Assembly: GCA_937898535.1 (NCBI GenBank) | Contig: CALDKP010000251.1 | Coordinates: 1 to 12,246 of the forward strand | DNA: 12,246 nucleotides | Origin: an uncultured Sphingomonadales bacterium | GTDB lineage: Bacteria > Pseudomonadota > Alphaproteobacteria > Sphingomonadales > Sphingomonadaceae | Direction of reading: 5' to 3' | Shown here: positions 7,128-11,161 of the stretch, piece by piece | Numbering within the stretch: the first letter of the stretch is position 1 | Layout of the letters: every line of letters begins with the position of its first letter | The notes under the pieces: generated by a model | Databases searched by the model: none | The model's input: the letters and a program-made list of their open reading frames with translations, nothing else | Told to the model about the DNA's origin: nothing | Made by a program: the position numbers and the translations under genes

Positions 7128-8279
7128 ATGACAGACATCATCATTCGGCCGGTTGCAACCAAGGCAGACAAACGCGCCTTTATTGACCTGCCGTTCCGGC
7201 TTTATGCGGATGATCCCAACTGGGTTCCGCCGTTGAAAAGCGATGTGATGGCGACCATTACGCCTGGCAAAAACCCGTGGTTCGAACATGGTGAGGCGCA
7301 GCTTTTCCTCGCGGAAAAGGACGGGAAAGTTGTTGGCCGGATTTCCGCACATTTGGATTTCCTCGCGCTGAAACAGCCGCCGGAACAAGGCATGGGCCCC
7401 GGCGTCGGCAATTGGGGATTTTTTGAGGCGGAAGATGAAGCCATCGGAAAACTGCTGATTGCGACCGCTGAAGATTGGCTGCGCAGCAAAAACATGGTGC
7501 GCTCGCTCGGGCCGCTCAGCCTGTCCATCTGGGAAGAACCGGGCGTGTTGATTGATGGCCATGACCATCCATCGACCGTGCTGATGGGCTATCATAACGC
7601 GGCCTATGGCGGGTGGATTGAAGCCGCGGGCTATGCCGGCATCAAAGATCTCTACACATATCAAATCCCGATTGATGTGCCGTTTCCGCCGCTGGTGGAA
7701 CGCATTGTCGCATCAGGCGAACGCAATGAACGCATTGTCATTCGTAAGGTAAACAAGGACAATTTTGACGCGGAAGCGGCGTTAATCCTGTCCATATTGA
7801 ACGACGCGTGGAGCGGGAATTGGGGCTTTGTCCCCATCACCGATGCCGAGGTCGCGCACACCGGAAAGCAGTTAAAACCTATCGTCTTTAACGACCTGAT
7901 CCGCATTGCGGAGGTCGATGGGGAGCCCGTCGCCTTCATGATGACATGGCCCGACATCAACGAAAAAATCGGTCAATTTGGCGGCAGCCTGTTCCCGTTC
8001 AACTGGGCGAAGCTGTTGTGGTGGCTGCGTGCGCCAAAGGTCAGCACGATGCGCGTGCCGTTGATGGGCGTGATGAAAAAACTGCAGTCGACCCGCATGG
8101 CAAGTCAATTGGCGTTCATGATGGTCTCGCTCATTCGCGACGCGTCCACCAGCCAATATGGCGCAAGCCGCGGTGAATTTGGCTGGGTCCTTGACGATAA
8201 TGGCCCGATGCGATCGGTGGGTGAGGCGATTAACGGCAAAATCAACAAGGTGTACCGCATCTACGAAAAGCAGCTTTGA
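7128..8279 (+). CDS. GNAT-like acyltransferase, candidate bacterial ceramide synthase
   Basis: A 383-residue soluble protein. Motifs that I recognise from a family often labelled N-acetyltransferase or, misleadingly, dATP pyrophosphohydrolase: DDPNWVPPLK (28-37), GKNPWFEHGEAQ (47-58), GRISAH (70-75), GNWGFFEAE (94-102), SLGPLSLSIWEEPGV (126-140) and the C-terminal NKVYRIYEK (373-381). To my knowledge the Caulobacter ceramide synthase (bCerS), which N-acylates the sphingoid base, belongs to this group. A Sphingomonadaceae-type spt 6 kb away supports the same role. The frame is open upstream into lptG, but the ATG at 7128 gives the family N-terminus and has GGGA 7 bases ahead. The gene follows lptG by 41 bases and may be in its transcript. 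A different acyl acceptor cannot be excluded. Confidence 0.72.
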   Translation: MTDIIIRPVATKADKRAFIDLPFRLYADDPNWVPPLKSDVMATITPGKNPWFEHGEAQLFLAEKDGKVVGRISAHLDFLALKQPPEQGMGPGVGNWGFFEAEDEAIGKLLIATAEDWLRSKNMVRSLGPLSLSIWEEPGVLIDGHDHPSTVLMGYHNAAYGGWIEAAGYAGIKDLYTYQIPIDVPFPPLVERIVASGERNERIVIRKVNKDNFDAEAALILSILNDAWSGNWGFVPITDAEVAHTGKQLKPIVFNDLIRIAEVDGEPVAFMMTWPDINEKIGQFGGSLFPFNWAKLLWWLRAPKVSTMRVPLMGVMKKLQSTRMASQLAFMMVSLIRDASTSQYGASRGEFGWVLDDNGPMRSVGEAINGKINKVYRIYEKQL

Positions 8280-8284
8280 CGGCG

Positions 8285-8329
8285 AAGGCCATAGCGCCCG
8301 CGCCCGCCGCCTCACATGTGATTGGCCTT
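8285..8329. terminator. Weak candidate bidirectional terminator between convergent genes
   Basis: AAGGCCA (8285-8291) and TGGCCTT (8323-8329) form a 7-base-pair stem just after the stop of the GNAT-like gene and overlapping the stop of the small minus-strand ORF. The loop is 31 bases and only three T follow on the plus strand, so it is a poor intrinsic terminator by rule. Position between two convergent genes is the main argument. Confidence 0.25.
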
Positions 8330-8433
8330 TAACGCGTGATGGCTTCGCCGACGCTGGCGTAAATCATCACCACGGCAAAGGATGCGATCATGCCGATGAA
8401 CAAGGCGACGGCGGGAATTTGAAAAACGTCCAT
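8329..8433 (-). CDS. 34-residue single-span membrane protein
   Basis: A small ORF encoding 34 residues, beginning MDVFQIPAVALFIGM and ending VGEAITR. Residues 7-28 are a continuous hydrophobic stretch (ALFIGMIASFAVVMIY) long enough for one membrane span; the N-terminus has one acidic residue and the C-terminus ends with Arg, so the protein would sit as a single-span peptide. The start is strongly supported by AGGAG 6 bases upstream of the ATG. The DUF952 gene ends 41 bases before it on the same strand, so they may form an operon. I do not recognise the family. Small hydrophobic proteins of this length often attach to respiratory or transport complexes, but nothing here shows a partner. Confidence 0.7.
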   Translation of the reverse strand: MDVFQIPAVALFIGMIASFAVVMIYASVGEAITR

Positions 8434-8439
8434 ATCAGG

Positions 8440-8444
8440 CTCCT
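8440..8444 (-). promoter_or_regulatory. Strong Shine-Dalgarno of the 34-residue ORF
   Basis: AGGAG on the minus strand, 6 bases from the ATG at 8433. This is the main evidence that the small ORF is translated, since the ORF is too short to be convincing by length. Confidence 0.7.
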
Positions 8445-8474
8445 ATATTGAGGAACCCTGTATGCACCGCGCAA

Positions 8475-8807
8475 TCAGGTCATGCTTTGATCTGCATCAA
8501 ATAGGCCAATAATCGCGCCCATCGGCAACGGCCCATAAATATGCGGGAACAGCGCACCGCCGCGCGATTCTTCCCAGACGATGGTCTCACCCAGCTGGGC
8601 CAGGTTCACCTCGGCGATCACAAGACCGTCTTGTCCCGCAAAATGCTTGTCCAACGTGCCCTGCAGCTGATCGGTCGCCGACAAATGAATATAGCCATCG
8701 GCCAGATCAACAGGCGCGCCGTGAAAGACGCCGTCGGCTTCAAACTGCGCCCATTGCGCGGCGGTGAATATTTTGAAGGCGGTTTCGGGGTGGCTATGTT
8801 CGGACAT
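8475..8807 (-). CDS. DUF952 family protein
   Basis: A 110-residue cytosolic protein of the DUF952 family. Conserved features are GYIHLSATDQLQGTLDKHF (38-56), with the GYIHLS strand, and LFPHIYGPL (86-94) near the C-terminus. The family is small, compact and without known enzymatic activity that I can state; the His-containing motifs suggest a ligand or substrate pocket. The start ATG at 8807 is preceded only by a weak GGGCGG-like element. In several sphingomonads I recall it lying near a dihydroorotate dehydrogenase gene, but none is in this window. It is divergent from the HTH-like gene at 9123, with a 315-base gap, and is followed by the 34-residue membrane ORF. Confidence 0.85.
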   Translation of the reverse strand: MSEHSHPETAFKIFTAAQWAQFEADGVFHGAPVDLADGYIHLSATDQLQGTLDKHFAGQDGLVIAEVNLAQLGETIVWEESRGGALFPHIYGPLPMGAIIGLFDADQSMT

Positions 8808-8896
8808 AAGCCGCCCATGCCGAAAAGCAGGGGACGACGCAAGCCGCGCATAGGAAGCAGGGCCGCCCGCGCGCCGTCACCCTGAATACCCCACTT

Positions 8897-8973
8897 CGTC
8901 ATGCTGAACTTGTTTCAGCATCTTACTTTTTCAACGTCGATAATTAAGACCCTGAAACAAGTTCAGGGTGACG
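8897..8973. repeat. REP-like double-hairpin repeat, copy 1 (left arm of perfect inverted pair)
   Basis: A 77-bp element made of two 29-base arms (8897-8925 and 8945-8973) in inverted order around a 19-base spacer. Each arm folds by itself: ATGCTGAA/TTCAGCAT with loop CTTGT (8901-8921), and ACCCTGAA/TTCAGGGT with loop ACAAG (8949-8969). Its exact reverse complement is at 10179-10255. Repeats with a core of this kind are common between genes in sphingomonads. I see no transposase that would move it. Confidence 0.95.
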
Positions 8974-9006
8974 GGGAAGGGGGAAGGAAAGGGAACGCAG
9001 CATGAC

Positions 9007-9031
9007 GGGGAGGGGGTAAGGGAACGCAGGG
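9007..9031 (+). other. Canonical G-quadruplex motif upstream of the HTH-like gene
   Basis: Four G-runs of 4, 5, 3 and 3 are separated by loops of 1, 3 and 6 bases (GGGG, A, GGGGG, TAA, GGG, AACGCA, GGG), which meets the standard quadruplex rule. It lies on the non-template strand for the gene starting at 9123. Whether it folds in the cell is unknown. Confidence 0.55.
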
Positions 9032-9073
9032 AGAAAGGCCCCCCCACCCCCCAAAAAAACCATTTTCCTACAC

Positions 9074-9088
9074 GAACCTATATGGTTC
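9074..9088. promoter_or_regulatory. Inverted repeat GAACC-N5-GGTTC, possible operator
   Basis: GAACC and GGTTC flank TATAT, 34 bases before the ATG of the HTH-like gene. The position, just upstream of a gene whose product has an HTH-like segment, makes autoregulation possible. The arms are only 5 bases, so chance is not excluded. Confidence 0.3.
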
Positions 9089-9112
9089 ATCATCGCCTCC
9101 GTTTTTTGAAAT

Positions 9113-9116
9113 GGAG
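9113..9116 (+). promoter_or_regulatory. Shine-Dalgarno that selects the second ATG of the HTH-like gene
   Basis: GGAG lies 6 bases ahead of the ATG at 9123. The in-frame ATG at 9111 overlaps this element and has no ribosome site of its own, so the start at 9123 is preferred. Confidence 0.65.
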
Positions 9117-9122
9117 CCTATC

Positions 9123-10139
9123 ATGCGTAACAAAGTCCCCGTCCCCCGCGAAAACCGCGCGCCTTTGCCTGATTTCACCCCCGTGCCGCTGCGATACCGC
9201 CATGATGGCTGGACGCCGGAGCGGCAGCGCGGCTTTATTGAGGCGTTGGCCGATACCGGCTGCGTCACGCGCGCCACGGCCATCGTCAACATGTCGCTGG
9301 AGGGTGTCTATTATCTGCGCCGGCAAAAAGGCGCGGAGGAGTTTCGCGCCGCGTGGAATGCCGCGCTCGATTTCGGGGTGCAGAAGTTAAAGGACATCGC
9401 CTTTGAACGCGCGATTGAGGGGGAGATGATCCCCGTCTTTGAAAAGGGCAAGTTGATGGGGTACCGGCGCAAACGCAACGACCGGCTGCTGATGTTCTGC
9501 CTGCGCCATTATGGGCAGGATGCGAACGGCAAACGCACCACGATCAACTATTTCAGCAGCCGGGCACAGGCGGGGACAAGCAGTGGCGTGGGCAGTGGCG
9601 TGGGGAGCGGCGAGGCGGGCAGTGGCGCAGGCGGCAGCATAGCGGCGGCAGAGGCCAGCACCACCACGGTGCGCACGGTAATCACCGGCAATGGCATAAA
9701 CGGCACGGGCAACGCCGCCAACATCGACGACGCGGCCCGCACGTTGGAGAATTTCGAAGGGATAGAGTTGGACGCCGAGGCGCAGGCCGCAATCACCGCC
9801 GCGTTGGAGGCATGCGCCGCCCGCTACCGCGCCGCAGGGGAGGTTATTGAGGGCGGCGGCGATGATGCACTCGCGTTGATGGTCGATGATCCCGAACAAA
9901 TCTATGCCCCGATGGGCAAAAACACCTCCCCCTATCACGGCGAATTGGTTCCGCCCGACATGGTGACGGAATTTGTGCCGTTTCAGGAAGGAGAATCGCA
10001 CTGGAGCAACACCGGGGCCGAGCTACCCTATTGGGCGCAGCCAGACGCGCTGCGTAAACTGGAGGCACCAACGGACGTGGTGCCAAAACGCAAGCGCAAG
10101 TCGAATTGGAAGCGCAAGGGGGCGGCGACGAAGCCGTAA
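9123..10139 (+). CDS. HTH-like protein of unknown function with Gly/Ser-rich linker
   Basis: A 338-residue protein. Residues 28-70 (DGWTPERQRGFIEALADTG, then CVTRATAIVNMS and GVYYLRRQ) look like a helix-turn-helix of the type seen in sphingomonad hypothetical proteins and in phage terminase small subunits. A helical part with a basic patch (YRRKRNDRL, 114-122) follows. Residues 151-172 are almost only Gly, Ser, Ala and Val, encoded by near-tandem 12-base units, and separate the N-terminal part from an acidic C-terminal region rich in Ala/Glu. The protein ends in a basic tail (PKRKRKSNWKRKG). It fits a DNA- or RNA-binding protein but I do not know its role. The gene is bracketed by the perfect 77-bp inverted repeat. 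No portal, large terminase or capsid gene is nearby, so a prophage origin is not shown. Confidence 0.72.
   Translation: MRNKVPVPRENRAPLPDFTPVPLRYRHDGWTPERQRGFIEALADTGCVTRATAIVNMSLEGVYYLRRQKGAEEFRAAWNAALDFGVQKLKDIAFERAIEGEMIPVFEKGKLMGYRRKRNDRLLMFCLRHYGQDANGKRTTINYFSSRAQAGTSSGVGSGVGSGEAGSGAGGSIAAAEASTTTVRTVITGNGINGTGNAANIDDAARTLENFEGIELDAEAQAAITAALEACAARYRAAGEVIEGGGDDALALMVDDPEQIYAPMGKNTSPYHGELVPPDMVTEFVPFQEGESHWSNTGAELPYWAQPDALRKLEAPTDVVPKRKRKSNWKRKGAATKP
9579..9640 (+). repeat. Degenerate tandem repeat coding the Gly/Ser linker
   Basis: Near-identical 12-base units around GGCAGTGGCGTG, roughly four copies with increasing divergence, inside the HTH-like gene. Being in frame and a multiple of three, slippage would change linker length without a frameshift. 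Confidence 0.65.
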
Positions 10140-10178
10140 CTTCTTTCCTCCCCCATCGTCATGCTGTCCCACCATCTT

Positions 10179-10255
10179 CGTCACCCTGAACTTGTTTCAG
10201 GGTCTTAATTATCGACGTTGAAAAAGTAAGATGCTGAAACAAGTTCAGCATGACG
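10179..10255. repeat. REP-like double-hairpin repeat, copy 2 (right arm of perfect inverted pair)
   Basis: All 77 bases are the reverse complement of 8897-8973. It begins 39 bases after the stop of the HTH-like gene, so its hairpins would be in the 3' end of that transcript, though no T-run follows them. Identity ends abruptly at both edges and no target-site duplication is visible outside the pair. Confidence 0.95.
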
Positions 10256-10304
10256 GAGGGGGTAGTGTGGTGGTGGGAAACACACCACCCCAACCAAACC
10301 CCAA

Positions 10305-10604
10305 CTACCCCACCAACATCCATCCCCCCACCAGCGCGACGGCAAAGCCCTGCAGGATCGCAGTCTGGTGCAGGTGGCTGGAAAAGGGTTGCTTGCGCGT
10401 CTTATGCCGAAACAGCGCACGGCCGGCATAAGCGCCGATGGTCCCGCCCAAAAACGCCCAAGCCAGCAACGCCCCTTCAGACACCCGCCACGAGCCGTGC
10501 GCGGCACGGATCTTGTCAAAACCGAACAGCATGAACGTCCACAGATTGACCAGCGCCAACAGGCCAAGCGCATTGGGGAGGGTAAGGAGGGTGGGGAGGG
10601 TCAT
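10305..10604 (-). CDS. DUF1294 small membrane protein
   Basis: A 99-residue membrane protein of the DUF1294 family. Characteristic elements are the first hydrophobic segment (residues 12-28), FGFDKIRA (27-34), GSWRVSEGALL (37-47) and a Gly-rich second segment (WAFLGGTIGAYAGRALFRHKTRKQPF, 49-74) with the family's HKTRKQPF, then a last hydrophobic segment (82-98). Function is unknown; some members are fused to cold-shock domains elsewhere. The start is uncertain: the ATG at 10604 has no ribosome site, and its first 12 codons are C-rich, reflecting the G-rich plus strand at 10575-10600. A later start is possible. The gene is convergent with the HTH-like gene, with copy 2 of the repeat between them. 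Confidence 0.82.
   Translation of the reverse strand: MTLPTLLTLPNALGLLALVNLWTFMLFGFDKIRAAHGSWRVSEGALLAWAFLGGTIGAYAGRALFRHKTRKQPFSSHLHQTAILQGFAVALVGGWMLVG
10575..10600 (+). other. G-quadruplex motif over the 5' end of the DUF1294 gene
   Basis: On the plus strand, which is the template strand of this gene, GGGG, GGG, GGG, GGGG and GGG are separated by loops of 1, 6, 1 and 1 bases. More G-runs continue to 10630. It could affect the start region of the gene or simply reflect low-complexity drift. Confidence 0.5.
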
Positions 10605-10667
10605 GGGGGATGTGTTTGGGGGTTATCGGGCGTCGGTAGCTGGTATTTGGTTCACAGGCGACACCAT

Positions 10668-10743
10668 CGTCACCCTGAACTCGTTTCAGGGTCTTAATGT
10701 CTACGATTAAATAGTAAGACCCTGAAACGAGTTCAGGGTGACG
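10668..10743. repeat. REP-like double-hairpin repeat, copy 3
   Basis: A 76-bp relative of the pair at 8897 and 10179. Its two 29-base arms (10668-10696 and 10715-10743) are exact inverted copies of each other around an 18-base spacer. The hairpin loops read CTCGT/ACGAG where copies 1 and 2 have CTTGT/ACAAG, the same change in both arms. Stems are ACCCTGAA/TTCAGGGT on both sides. Confidence 0.95.
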
Positions 10744-10872
10744 GAGATGGTATCACTACCCTCAACGCGCGCGGGATCTTTTCCTTGGATATTGGTGGGA
10801 AACTATACACTGCCACAAACGTAAAGACGACCAACGGCGCAGCGGTTTTGAGGAGCGAGTTGTGGATGAACA

Positions 10873-10898
10873 AGAAATGCACGCAAGAATGCATTTCT
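10873..10898. other. Hairpin with 9-bp stem in intergenic AT-richer DNA
   Basis: AGAAATGCA (10873-10881) and TGCATTTCT (10890-10898) form a perfect 9-bp stem with loop CGCAAGAA. It is downstream of the minus-strand deaminase unit; no T-run follows in either direction, so it may protect RNA ends or bind a protein rather than terminate. Confidence 0.5.
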
Positions 10899-10917
10899 GG
10901 ACGAAGCCAAATATTGC

Positions 10918-10934
10918 ATCGATTGAAAATCGAT
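10918..10934. other. ATCGAT hairpin downstream of the 61-residue ORF
   Basis: ATCGAT at 10918-10923 and again at 10929-10934 around a 5-base loop, 36 bases after the stop of the small minus-strand ORF. It could help end that transcript, but there is no T-run after it. Confidence 0.4.
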
Positions 10935-10969
10935 AGTCAGTGAAATGTTATTAAGATTTGCTGAGAGAC

Positions 10970-11155
10970 TTATTTAGGCATTGAACTTCGAATTAATCCA
11001 GACATTTTCAATTGTTCAAATATGCGTTCACGCAATTCTGAATCACTCGGTGAATTTTCTGGAAAATTAACAGGTGATCTTGATGCGCCACCTTTAATGG
11101 ATAGCAACATATTCAACTGGCTTGAGCTTCCTCCAGCGGTTGGCTTTTTTGCCAT
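10970..11155 (-). CDS. 61-residue ORF directly behind the antiphage deaminase
   Basis: A 61-residue soluble, basic protein starting MAKKPTAGGSSSQLN, with a disordered Gly/Ser/Pro-rich first half (residues 5-38) and a short predicted helix (ELRERIFEQLKMSGLI, 40-55). It starts 6 bases after the deaminase stop, and AGGAG lies 11 bases before the ATG, inside the last codons of the deaminase gene, so the two are very likely co-transcribed and perhaps coupled. I do not recognise a family. It could be an accessory or regulator of the deaminase, or a gene of its own. An antisense ORF on the plus strand overlaps it but has no ribosome site or recognisable product. Confidence 0.6.
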   Translation of the reverse strand: MAKKPTAGGSSSQLNMLLSIKGGASRSPVNFPENSPSDSELRERIFEQLKMSGLIRSSMPK

Positions 11156-11161
11156 AACCTA

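Larger units (their letters stand above)
8808..9122. other. Intergenic stretch of 315 bases with REP-like repeat, G-rich and homopolymer tracts
   Basis: No gene is supported here. In order it holds a truncated repeat arm (8875-8886), the complete 77-bp repeat (8897-8973), a G-rich stretch (8974-9031) with two GGGAACGCAG copies at 8988-8997 and 9020-9029, runs of C7 (9039-9045), C6 (9047-9052) and A7 (9053-9059), and an inverted repeat near the HTH gene (9074-9088). Promoters for the two divergent genes should lie here but I cannot point to them. Confidence 0.7.
10605..10969. other. Intergenic stretch of 365 bases ending at the AT-rich segment
   Basis: The left part is G-rich, then comes the third REP-like element (10668-10743), then about 225 bases with no supported gene. 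Two plus-strand frames stay open from about 10741 to 10936 without a convincing start, and neither product is recognisable. Two hairpins lie at 10873-10898 and 10918-10934. Base composition falls from G/C-rich to A/T-rich along this stretch. Confidence 0.6.

Noticed and set aside
8541..8885. Plus-strand ORF antisense to DUF952
   Set aside because: DUF952 motifs are clear on the minus strand; the antisense product is Arg-rich and runs into repeat DNA.
8897..10255. Inverted pair considered as terminal repeats of an insertion sequence
   Set aside because: The enclosed gene shows no transposase motif, and there is no target-site duplication; a third copy lies outside the pair. A non-autonomous element is still possible and is kept as a finding.
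10250..10534. Plus-strand ORF antisense to DUF1294
   Set aside because: Product is low-complexity Pro/Thr-rich and follows from G/C-skewed repeats; DUF1294 signature is on the minus strand.
8897..10743. Repeats considered as a CRISPR array
   Set aside because: Only three copies, widely and unevenly spaced, internally palindromic and in both orientations, with no spacers or cas genes.
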